64,000 bases of DNA from Callorhinus ursinus (Eukaryota; Chordata; Mammalia; Carnivora; Otariidae). The stretch spans positions 3,184,740 through 3,248,739 of the forward strand of contig NW_020312859.1 in NCBI RefSeq assembly GCF_003265705.1, in the 5' to 3' direction. The notes beneath the pieces were generated by a model that saw only the letters and a program-made list of their open reading frames with translations, was not told the DNA's origin and ran no database searches. Of the stretch, positions 23,274 to 32,489 are shown piece after piece. The position numbers and the translations under genes are program-made. The stretch's first letter is position 1. Every line of letters begins with the position of its first letter.

Positions 23274-23299
23274 TCTAGATCAAAGGGAACGTCCATAAA

Positions 23300-23480
23300 T
23301 GTTTCTTTAATGTGAGCTTCATAGCAACAGTATAAGGAAGGCATTACGGTCCCCTTGCACAGATGAGAAAACGGAGATGTGGAGCGGTTAAATGATGTGC
23401 ACAAGGTCACCAGCCCACTCCAGCAAAGGGTGCAGCTGCAATTTGAACCATTCTTCTCTGCCTGATAAACCCAACTCCCC
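23300..23480 (-). repeat. MIR fragment
   Basis: 'ttgcacagatgagaaaacgg' with 'gatgtgcacaaggtcaccag' reads as antisense MIR. Confidence 0.7.
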
Positions 23481-23794
23481 TCCCACACAGATTCAAGAAG
23501 GAAACAGACGCCAAGGAAATGAGCAGCTCTTTGTTAATTCATTAGGCTGAACGGTCCAACTAGAGACTGCTTCCAACAGGACGCGGGAAAAATCAGATCC
23601 AAAGACCAAGGCATGGAAACACCTGATATTAGGAGGACACTTCCCCCGCACCAGCTGGGATGGTCAGTCCTCCAGCATCCAGGGCTGAAACAGTTTCCCC
23701 TGCCTTGTAACTTTCAATTGTGCAGCTCTTTATGAATAGAAATGAAAGCGTTTCCTGCTGGGGCCACATGCTATATATGCATGATTTCCAACCT

Positions 23795-23925
23795 CAAGGC
23801 AACCCCATGGGGGAGGTGTTGCTGTACCCATTTTGCAGAGGAGACAGAAGCACAGGGAAGTTAAGTAATTTGCCTGTGCTGATGATGGTGAAGGCAGCAT
23901 TCAAACCCAGTTCTGCCAGGTTCCA
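23795..23925 (-). repeat. MIR fragment
   Basis: 'cccattttgcagaggagaca', 'gggaagttaagtaatttgcc' and 'cattcaaacccagttctgcc' are antisense MIR. Confidence 0.8.
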
Positions 23926-24254
23926 GAACTTATACTGCCTTCGTATCTTGAGACTAGTTCTAGGAAATCAGAGAAGCAAAATAGCTGGCCTTAACGGAAT
24001 CACACGGGCTGGCAGTCCTGCAGGGGGATTCCTTGTCCTGTAGGCACAGACTCAGCTGCTCTTCCAGGCTTCCTGGCTGCTCTCTGTGCGGGCTCTGTCC
24101 CCTGGGCCTGCTTGGGTAAGCTCCTCTAGGAATGACAGGTCAGCCAAGAGACTCTTGGCCCCAGCTCTGCCCTGGATTTGATGTGCTCACTAAAATCTTA
24201 TAAGAGCCAAAGAGATGCTAAGTTCCTCAAGCTACCGAGGAAAACTGGCGAGCC

Positions 24255-24400
24255 CTGAATTTATTCATGCATTCATTCATTCAGCAAATATTTATTGAGT
24301 ACCTATGTGCCAGACCAGCTCTGGGGGCGGGGGGGAGACACAAAAGTAAAGGTAGACACAGTGGTTCCTGCCCTCTGAAGTATATGAGGGCACAAGTCCT
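24255..24400 (+). repeat. ancient mammalian repeat fragment
   Basis: 'ttcattcattcagcaaatat', 'ttattgagtacctatgtgcc' and 'gtggttcctgccctctgaag' begin the same ancient repeat as at 15938. Confidence 0.55.
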
Positions 24401-24529
24401 CTAAAAGCATCATCCTCAACCTTCCTGGGTGTATTTACACTTTAGAGTTATAAAGGATATGCCGAGGCTTCATTCATTGTATCTCCACACTAGCTCCCCA
24501 TCTCACTAGACTATGTTCACTGATTTGCT

Positions 24530-24610
24530 TTCCCTTTCCCAAGAGGAAAAGAGGCCCAGAGGAGGGCACTGTCTTGCTTAAGGTTGCCCAGCAGACTGGG
24601 GGGGGGGGGG
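24530..24610 (-). repeat. MIR fragment ending in a G13 tract
   Basis: 'gaggcccagaggagggcact' and 'gcttaaggttgcccagcaga' are antisense MIR. 24598-24610 is an uninterrupted G13. Confidence 0.6.
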
Positions 24611-25140
24611 TAGGCAGCAGTGCCAGGCCTGGGCTGTGGCTCCTGACATTTTTATAAGGTACAGAAGTTTGGTCGTAAGGACCCTTCAGGACAGACTAGG
24701 GGAGGGGCTATGGAAAACACATTTAGATAGAAAGTAAAGAAGAGCTTCTTCACATCCTCCAGAGTCCCCGGGACCAGCCATCTCAGCTCAGTGCTCACCT
24801 GGCCCAGGTCCACCCACAGGTCCCACCTACAGCCACCTGTGCCCCTGCAGAAAGAACCAGTGGGGACCTCACCCACCAGAAATGCTAAGGAGGCCTCACA
24901 AATCTCAAGTATAGGTGAGGTGGGGACAGCAACTCCCACTTCTTGGATTTTCGTACCAAGGAGGCTCCAATCATTCACTAGCCGAGCTTGTGTTGATCCC
25001 CATCAAGATACAAGATGCTGTGCCCAGAGCTGTATGGGTGGGGAGTTGCATCACTTACCCACGCACATATTTCCTGAGTAGTTCTGGGTCAGGCACTGTG
25101 CCAGGTGTTAGGAGCCCACAGAAACCTGTACACAAACAAC
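24611..25140. other. unique intronic sequence, nothing recognised
   Basis: No exon recognised; a short MER5-like scrap may sit at about 25150-25230. Confidence 0.35.
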
Positions 25141-25224
25141 CAAACCACTGCTACACGAAGTGTGGTCGCTGGACCACGCCGGCAGCATCATCCGGGAGCT
25201 CATTAGACATGCAAATTCTCACGA

Positions 25225-25725
25225 AAAGACTTGTATAAAAATGTTCACAGAGGCTTTATTTATAATGGCCCCAGCCTGGAAACAAACCCAAACATCCATT
25301 GGCAGGTGAACAGATAAACCACTTGAGCTATACCCATACAATGTAATATTAGCAATAAAATAGAACTATATACATATATATATACACACACACAACACAG
25401 ATGAATCTTGATACTATGTTGAGCAAAATGAAACCAGATGCAAAGATGTATATGCTGTGTATGAAATTCTAGAACTTAAGTATACTTAGTACACTGAAAC
25501 TGAACTTAAATAAAGCATTGATAATAGAAATCAGATAAGTCGTTTCCTGTAGAGGCGGCGATGGAGACTCTGGGCTGGAAAGGAGCACGAGGGAACTTTC
25601 TGGGGTATGGAAAATGAGCAAAATCTGGATTGGGATGGTGGTTACACAGGTGTTTATATTTGTCAAAACTCATGGAACTATGCACTTGAAATTTGCATTT
25701 TATTTTGTCAATCATATCTCAGTAA
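25225..25725 (+). repeat. LINE-1 ORF2 tail and 3'UTR remnant
   Basis: 'gaggctttatttataatggc', 'ccaaacatccattggcaggt', then 'gagggaactttctggggtat', 'gattgggatggtggttacac' and 'atttgcattttattttgtca' are L1 3'-end text in sense. Contains a (TA)n/(CA)n patch at 25370-25398. Confidence 0.8.
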
Positions 25726-25979
25726 AAAAATGAGCCACAAATCATTTGCCCTACATCACAAAGCCACAACTGAAGATTTGAACCCACGTTTGCCCAATTC
25801 CAATGGCCAGTTTACACTAGCCTGCCGTAGTTGAGTGGGGGGGGGGGCCGGCAATGCCCTGAGCCTGGTAAAGTGCCTTACCAAAGCCAGAATGAAGGGA
25901 CTTCATAGATACCCAAGGAAGAGTGTCACAATCTCCCCCTAGCCCCTAAACCATGACAGAGACTTGAGGGGAGGGCATA

Positions 25980-26105
25980 TAAGTGTCAAGCTGGGAGTCA
26001 AGAAAACCTGGGTTCAGGCCTCAACTCTGCTCTTCACACGCTATGTAACCTGTGAGTACACTACTCTGTGACTCAGTTTCCCCTTCTGTGAAGCAATGAA
26101 GAAGG
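25980..26105 (+). repeat. MIR fragment
   Basis: 'gggttcaggcctcaactctg', 'gtgactcagtttccccttct' in MIR order. A G11 tract lies just left at 25837-25847. Confidence 0.7.
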
Positions 26106-26109
26106 AGAG

Positions 26110-27475
26110 GATCTGGTTCCCAGCATGGGGCCACAGATCCTAGGAGCCACAGGGCCACAAGCTCCTATGCTCACTAGGCACTGTTATTACGTGAAATGAG
26201 TAACGTGCCTGCCTCATATCTGGGAAGCTATTTTTCAAATGCATGTTAATATTATTGTGATTAATAAAATAACATCTATTTCAAAGCAAAAATGAAACCA
26301 TAGCAGTTTTTGCCATTATGTATTTTCTCAAACAAAAGATACCAAAAGAACAGCCACTGATCATGACTTTGGTTTAAAGTGGCTGGAATCTCTGTGTAGA
26401 GTATCACTAGGGGGACAGTCACCAAGGGAACAGTCGCCAAGGGCCCTTTCGGGTCAACTGTCCCACAGTTGTCCGGCATCACTTGGGCAAATGCTTGCCC
26501 TTGTTTCTCAGGCCTAGGTCCCTGTGGGGACAAGCCTCTTGTGTGGACTGCAAGGACCAAGCCCCCAGTGTGCAGGCTGTGTCCTGGTTCTGCAGCCCTA
26601 TAAATTGGGCCTGTTTCTGCTCCAGTTCTGATAGTGATCAGTTGTAAGAATGGAGCATGGGCATTTCCCTCCCCAGTCCCTCACCATCAGACCCTGGTAA
26701 CAATGTGCCCTACCTCCCAACCACCAGCACTAAAGATGACTGCCCACTTGGGATCTGCCACCAACAGGCATCTGACCCACCCCTAGCTGAGCCAAGTGAC
26801 TTCCCCTGCCCCATCCTGCCACAAGCCTGAAGGTTGAGAAGCAGGTCTCACATCCAAGCGCAAGGTCAGACCTTTCTCTCACCTACCTTGGTGGCCCAGC
26901 AGCCACCCTCCTCCACCTGGACACACCCTCGGCTCTGGGCCAGGGGTTCTAGATCACAGACAGAAACCAGAAATCACCAGCTTCTCATTCCCCGAGTGGG
27001 TCCCTCCCTGGCCAGGTTTCACACTAGTTCTTGGTGCTGAGTCAGAGCTTTACAGAGCATCAGAATAAAGCAGGGGCCTCAGCTGAGTGCCCCCCCCCCA
27101 AGAAGGCCCACATGTGGGACCACCCCACTCTGGCGGGGTTTACAGAAACACCACCAGCAAAAGGAACACTCCGGGCTAAAGGCCACCCACCCACCGATCC
27201 AGACTTTGAGGCACAAATCCCCGATTCCCACGCACGTCCCCAAACCAGAGGCTGGAACCTTGCCAACTTAGTATTTTAAAAAATAAAGCCAGGGGCAGAA
27301 GACAGTCCTGCTGCCCCCGCACCCAATGATCTTCTCCCTCAAGACTCCACTTGCTACTTTTAATCAATTTTCCCTCCAACACACCGGAAAGAGCCCGAGA
27401 ACCGCCTTCTCTTCAGGACACCATCCCCCTCTTCAGCTTCTAACTTTGCCAGTCTCCGGACAAAGATAATCACAC
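26110..27475. other. unique sequence leading into the CpG island
   Basis: Mostly unique. Includes a TGAGTCA (AP-1-type) word near 27020 and rising GC content towards 27480. No exon recognised. Confidence 0.4.
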
Positions 27476-28221
27476 CCCCCCGCTGCGAGACCTCACTTGC
27501 CGCCCACCTCATCCGCATGCAGCCCAGGCTCTACTGGCCCAGGACCCCACTCCCCACCCGGGGAGAACTGCGGAGGGCTTTGCCCTGCGACCCAAGAAGC
27601 CGCTCCCCAGGGCCTGAGGACGCATTCAGCGAGGCCCAGCCCCTAGGCCCCGTGTTCCGGGCGGGGACGCCCCCTTCCCGCAGCATCCACACAGCAAGGG
27701 GCTCGCGTAAAGCCCGTGGGTGGGGTGAGGTTGAGACCCCGGAGGGCCGCCCATCCAACCACCCGACGCGCACTCACCACGTAGCGCCACGGAGCCCGCG
27801 CGTCTGCGCCAGGGCCGCGGGGAAACCCACGCGCGCCGTTCAATCCGGGCTCCGAGTGACGAAAAGCCGCGCTGGGCTCCGGCCAGCCCCGGACCCCCGC
27901 GCCTACCGCCGGATTCACCCCCGTCTGGCTTGCTAACTAAGTTTGAAAGTTCCCTCCCCAGGAGGGAAGAGACGCGGACGGTGCAGCTGCACCTAAGCGT
28001 CCCGGGCCGGCCCCGGCGTGGGGAGCCGGGGTCTGCCGCTCTCTGTTCGGGGTGCCGGGCACGTGAGCTTCCATCGGGAGGACGCGCCGCGGCAGCGCAG
28101 CTGGGACCAGGCTGGGGGCGGCGATCTCGGAAAAGACTGGGGTGGGGGGAGGGGCCGGTGACCCTCACTGCAGCCCCAGACCGGAGGGACGCCCGCTCAC
28201 CGTTCCCGGGAGGGGACAGGC

Positions 28222-28298
28222 CTCGATTGGCCATTGCCAACTCGGAATCCCAGGCCCCGGCGGGCAGTGACGGCCAATTAGTGAACGGCCAATTAGTG
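28222..28298. promoter_or_regulatory. CCAAT cluster with a 15-bp tandem duplication
   Basis: The unit acggccaattagtga stands at 28270-28284 and is repeated, one base short, at 28285-28298. Each copy has GGCCAAT and an AATTAG homeodomain-like core. An inverted CCAAT (gattggcc) lies at about 28226. Could mark another promoter inside the island; direction unknown. Confidence 0.5.
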
Positions 28299-28375
28299 CG
28301 CCTCGGCGCCGGAAAGTTAAAGCCCCGACGCGCGAGTTGGTGACCAGGGTGAGGGCTGGGGCGGCGCGGAGGCTG

Positions 28376-28905
28376 GGTGTGACCGCGTGTGGCTGTGTGA
28401 CCGCCAGGCGATTAGTGTGTCTCAGGTTCACCGTACATGGGTGGCTGTGCATGCGTGACATTGTGCGCCCGTGTGAGTGATGGTGGGTGTGAGCGTGTGA
28501 CTGTCGGAGCAACTTCTTTGTGTGACCGTCCCCAGCTGCGACTGGGTGTGACAGGCGAGGGGGGCATGTAACGGAGTGTGAGGCATCGTACTGTGTGAAT
28601 GGGTGACTTGTATGTGGCGATGTGACAGTGTATGTGGGCGAGTGACTGCAAGTCATTGTGTATAAATGACTGTTAGGGTGACTTGTGTGGGACGGTAAGA
28701 CAGTGTAAGTAGGTGCTTGGCCGCCTATGTGTGTGACAGTGGGTCACTATGTGTCAGCCTGTGAATGAATGTGGGGTTGTCGGGGGAGGTGGCCGAGTGT
28801 GTCACTGTGTCATCGTGTGAGTGACTGTCGAGGTGACTTCTGCCTGTGAACGGAATAACTCAAGCCGTGAGTGTAACGGCGAGGATATCTATGTGAGTGG
28901 CATGT
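28376..28905. repeat. degenerate GTGTGA/GTGAC-rich tract
   Basis: About 530 bp in which gtgtga, gtgtgac, gtgact and ggtgac recur at irregular spacing on the plus strand. The TOX2 pre-mRNA would therefore be CA-rich (tcacac, gtcac) about 200-740 nt after the first exon. Not a simple array, because no fixed period can be followed. Confidence 0.75.
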
Positions 28906-29111
28906 GCCCGTCGGCGGGGCTGATGCGTGCGGGTCCCCGCGCATTGGCACCGCCGGCACCTCCCCCCGTGGGCCTCCGAGAATGTCCCGTCCCGAGCCGC
29001 CAGGTGACTCCTGTCCCGCACTCCAGCCCGGGACGCTCCCGCCGCGGCGCGGGGTCCGAAGGCGCAGGCAGGCCGCGCCCGCCTCGGCGCCCACCCCCGG
29101 CCCCCGCCTAC

Positions 29112-29210
29112 CTTGCCGCAATGGTAATAGTCCAGGTGCGCCAGGCCGGCCGGCTCGGCCCCGGGCCGCGCGCCCACCGCGGGTGCCGAGGGGTACAGGC
29201 GGACGTCCAT
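29112..29210 (-). CDS. TOX2: TOX2 distal first coding exon, 33 codons
   Basis: Minus-strand exon opening at ATG 29210-29208 and ending in AAG (29114-29112), followed by donor GTAGGC (29111-29106). The peptide begins MDVRLYPSAPAVGARPG and ends AHLDYYHCGK; I recognise the N-terminus of canonical TOX2. From memory the human residue before the final Gly-Lys is Gly, here Cys (codon TGC). TOX2 is a nuclear HMG-box protein implicated in lymphoid (NK, Tfh) gene regulation; that is family knowledge, and the HMG box lies outside this window. The start context is strong (G at -3 and G at +4). Directly upstream are six GCC codons within a GC-rich leader. The exon ends in phase 0, as does the internal first exon at 1875-2000, so both fit the same acceptor exon. 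Confidence 0.93.
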
Positions 29211-29400
29211 GGCGGGCGCGGCGGCGGCGGCGGCGGCTCCCGCGGGCAGTGCCTGGGCGGGCGGCGGGTGGGAGCCAGTGTGCGAGCGGGTGTGCGAGAG
29301 CGGGGGGCGGGTCGGGGGCGGGGCCCGGCGGAGCGCCCCGCCCCCGCCCCCGCCCCGCCCGCGCGTGCTATTGTTCCGGCCTCCGGCGCCGCGGAGAGCC
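29211..29400 (-). promoter_or_regulatory. TOX2: TOX2 5' leader and core promoter, GC boxes and (GCC)n
   Basis: Reading towards the ATG: a GAACAAT word (about 29376-29370), a run of GC boxes with five C-tracts on the plus strand (29336-29360), plus-strand G-tracts (29302-29323), then (GCC)n at about 29219-29236. There is no TATA box, as expected for a CpG-island promoter. The transcription start is probably within 29215-29340 but cannot be placed. Confidence 0.7.
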
Positions 29401-29660
29401 GGGGGCCCGGGCCCAGGGGAAGGGGCCCCTCCTTCGAGGCGGGCCGCCGCGGGGTCTCTCGCCGGGCTCTGCACCCCCGGGGGTCCGGGAGGGGTGCGCG
29501 CCGGTCCAGACGGCCCTTTCCCGTCCCGCCTTCCCCACCAAGGATAAGGGGAGGGAGAAGCCCATTTGACACCCCTTCCCAGAAGTGGGACACTGCCCAC
29601 CCTGAATATTTAGAAAGCGGGGTCGGGGGAGGAAGGCGGTGACAGGAACACTTTCGAAGA

Positions 29661-30635
29661 TGGGTGCTGCCTTGCCCAGGGGGACCACGGCCCAGCGCCT
29701 GCGGCTGATCTTAGGAGGCCCTCCCTCCTTGTCCCACTGATCAGAATCACTGAGAAGGGCTCTGGGAGTTGCTGAGCTTAAACTCTCACTTTACGTGTGA
29801 GGAAACTGAGGCAAGGACAGTCACTTCAGTAATGAAGCTCCAAGTGAGTGGGCCCACCGCCCCCAGAGGATCCAGGTCTGAGACAACTGGGAGCAGTCAG
29901 AGGGCCCTGACCCCTTTAATTACAGGGAGAGAGAGGGCCATAGAAAGGGCCTAGAAACTGAAGTTCTGAGGGTCCAGAATCTACCCTCACCACCCCTACC
30001 CCCAAGTTCTCCTGGAGACAGAGAAGAACAGAAATGGGATGGTTCCCATGGTGGAGCAGAAAGGTGACTGAAGCAGGCTCCTTCTCCCACAGGAAAAGAG
30101 CCCCCAAACTCCTCACATCACCTGCAGCAGCTGACCTGTTGCTCCTCCCCTTCTCATAATTGTCTACGCTAGCAGTCTCCACTCCCTCACCTCTACTGAC
30201 CGCTGCACCACCGCCCTCTGGTTCCTGGCTCTGGCACACTGGGATGCCTAGCTGGGAAGTGCCAGGAGGCCAGGAGGCAGAAGTGGGTCAGAATGGGATT
30301 GGTAGATGGCAGCTGGACACGATGCTATTCAGAGAAAAGGGTCACTCCCTTTTCTGCCCACTCAGGAGCCAGCTTGGAACTTAGCTCCCACTGCTACTTG
30401 AGCTTTGTTGGTCCTGACTTCGAGCTATGACCCACTATTTGTGACCATGAAGATCCACTAATACAAGACTGGTGTGGGAAACAGGCTTTTGCTAAAGGTT
30501 TGGGAACAACAGAGGGAAATTACTACTCAGAAAGGAAAGAACTTCCAAATAGATTTCAGCAGTCATTGTGTCTAGAAATACATTGCCATATCTCATCAGA
30601 AGGAATTTCCCATTGGCCCCTCTACTTTTTTTTTT
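29661..30635. other. 5' flank of TOX2, mostly unique
   Basis: An antisense MIR scrap stands at 29775-29865 ('acgtgtgaggaaactgaggc'). The remainder is unique with no exon recognised. Confidence 0.45.
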
Positions 30636-31144
30636 CCATCTGGACATCCAGCTGACCCAGCACTATTTATTGAAAAAATCACCTTTCCCCCCCACTTCTC
30701 TGCAGTGTTAACTTTGTTATAAATCAAGTTATCCATATGTGTATTGTTTCTGAATTCTCAAGTCCGTCCCATTAGCCTATTTTTCTCTCCTTGTGCCATT
30801 GTCATACTGTCTGGATTTCTGTAGCTTTATAATAAGTGCCCCAATAGAAGAGGTCTACACACTTTTATCTTCAGGACCGTCTTGGCTATTCTTGACATTT
30901 GCACTTCCACTGACATTTTTAAAATCAGCTTGTCTGTTTACACACACGCACACACACACACACAATCCTGCTGGGATTCTGATTGCTATATTGCTATCAC
31001 ATTGAATCTTTAGATCAATTTGGGTAAAATCGACATTTTCAGTATTAAGTCTTGCTATCCATAAACATGGTATGTCCTTTCATTAATTTAGATTTTTTTC
31101 ATTTTAAAGTTCTCTCAGCAATGTTTTATAGTTTTCTTTCTTTT

Positions 31145-31334
31145 TTAAAGATTTATTTATTTATTTATTTATAGAGGGCCGAGAGGAGGGGCAAAGGGAG
31201 AGAGAGAGAATCTCAAACAGACTCCCCACTGAGCATGGAGCTTGATGTAGGCCTCCATTTCATGACCCTGAGATCATGACCTGAGCTGAAATCAAGAGTT
31301 GGACACTTAACCTACTGAGCCACCCACGTGCCTC
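31145..31334 (-). mobile_element. Can-SINE (older subtype) inside L1
   Basis: 'aaagatttatttatttattt' tail, 'aaatcaagagttggacactt' and 'actgagccacccacgtgcct' head in antisense. Flanks tagttttct and tagtttct are a possible short duplication. Confidence 0.88.
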
Positions 31335-31469
31335 ACTTTTTTTTTTTTTTAGTTTCTATGTAGAGCCTTTGCATATCTTTTATTAGATTTAGTCCTGAGT
31401 CTTTGATGCTATTATAAATGGTTTCTTTATATGGCTTTTTATCTTCCTGTTTGTTGTAAGTACAGGGCA

Positions 31470-31990
31470 GTAGTTTTAAAACAAGTCAACAAATTCCCTC
31501 ACTCTTACATGGAGTGAAATCTAATAACTTTCCCCTATAAAAGGGATGGGTTTAGTGAATGGTTTTTAATAAAAAAAATATGGTGGAAATGACACATGGA
31601 TTCTGAGTCTAGGTCGTAAAAGTTGATACAACTTCTGCCTGGCTCCTTCTTTTGGACATTTGTCTTTGAAACCCTAAGCCACTATGTAAGAAGTCCTAGG
31701 CTGCTGTGCTTTAAAGAAGTCTGAAGTAAGCTACACATAGACTCCATATGCAAAGACCCTGAGACTAAAAGAGTAAGAGGACTCACCAGTCCCCAGTTGG
31801 ATCAGCCCCCTACTGTTCCAGTTCCATCTACTCTTTGACTACAACCATATGAAAAACCCTGGAAAAACCCTAGCTGATCCCTTCCCGAATCCAAAATGAA
31901 CAGAAACCATGAGAGATAATAAAACACTATTGTGGTTTTAAGCCATGAGGTTTTGGGGTGATTTGTTACTTGGCAATATAGATGTGGAAC
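31470..31990 (+). repeat. MLT1-like (MaLR) LTR inside L1
   Basis: Ends 'aataaaacactattgtggtt', 'ttaagccatgaggttttggg', 'gtgatttgttacttggcaat', the standard MaLR LTR terminus. The L1 text resumes right after. Solitary LTR, no internal genes. Confidence 0.7.
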
Positions 31991-32349
31991 ATATATAGAT
32001 TTTTGTATAATGCCCTTGTATTCAGCAACATTGCCAAACTCACTCATTCTAACAATTCATCTGTAGATTCTTTAGCTTTTTAAAAAATATACCGTATTCT
32101 ATCTCATCTGTAAAAATGAGAGTTCTAGTTTTTCTTTTTCAATCCTTATACGTTTTATTTCTTTTTCTTGCCTTGTTGCACTGGCTAGTATTACCAGTAC
32201 AATGTTGGAAAGAAGTAATAATAGCAGGCATCCTTGTCTCATTCCTGATCTCAGAAGGAAAGCTATCAGCATTTCACCATTGACTATAGTGCTTGCTATA
32301 GTGTTTTGTTTAACTTCATTATGTTGTTTCGTTGCTTTTTGTAGATACC

Positions 32350-32485
32350 TCTGCTGTGGGTTGGGGAGGTCAATCTTCACAGCAATCCTGTGGGTCAGGA
32401 AATAAGACTGCTGTGGCCATTTTGCGGATGAGAAGAATAAGGCCCAGAGAGGAGTGCTCAACATCACAGTGTTAATAGCAGGACT
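32350..32485 (-). repeat. MIR fragment
   Basis: 'cattttgcggatgagaagaa' and 'aaggcccagagaggagtgct' are antisense MIR. Confidence 0.7.
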
Positions 32486-32489
32486 CATT

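Larger units (their letters stand above)
1..29111 (-). other. TOX2: TOX2 intron 1 (partial) between the distal first exon and the window edge
   Basis: This interval lies between the donor of the CpG-island first exon and the left window edge; the shared second coding exon is further left, outside the window. The stretch also holds the internal alternative first exon at 1875-2000. It contains no other coding exon that I can recognise. It is GC-richer and poorer in SINE and LINE-1 copies than the 5' flank to the right. What it holds besides the listed repeats is mostly unique sequence. Intron status is inferred from the two first exons. Confidence 0.8.
27480..29660. promoter_or_regulatory. TOX2: CpG island spanning the distal TOX2 promoter and first exon
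   Basis: Dense CpG dinucleotides and GC boxes over about 2.2 kb, against CpG-poor flanks on both sides. The island covers the 33-codon first exon and about 1.6 kb of the intron start. Many long open frames on both strands here are a by-product of high GC. Limits were judged by eye; observed/expected CpG was not computed. Confidence 0.9.
30640..32320 (-). repeat. LINE-1 ORF2 remnant, minus strand, split by a SINE and an LTR
   Basis: 'catccagctgacccagcact' with 'atttattgaaaaaatcac', 'gtgccattgtcatactgtct', 'tgaatctttagatcaatttg' and, after the insertions, 'ccttgtctcattcctgatct' are antisense L1 ORF2. The L1 is interrupted by a Can-SINE (31145-31334) and an LTR (about 31470-31990). A short (CA)n is at 30938-30964. 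Confidence 0.8.

Noticed and set aside
27517..27936. 139-codon plus-strand open frame at the island edge
   Set aside because: Low-complexity composition, no protein likeness, no poly-A or splice context.
27626..28240. 204-codon open frame on the minus strand in the CpG island
   Set aside because: Stops are rare in very GC-rich DNA. The peptide is Arg/Pro/Gly-rich without any domain, overlaps open frames on the other strand, and has no splice or transcript evidence.
28821..29642. 273-codon open frame on the plus strand across the TOX2 first exon
   Set aside because: It is the shadow of the TOX2 exon and its GC-rich leader; composition is Arg/Gly/Pro only.
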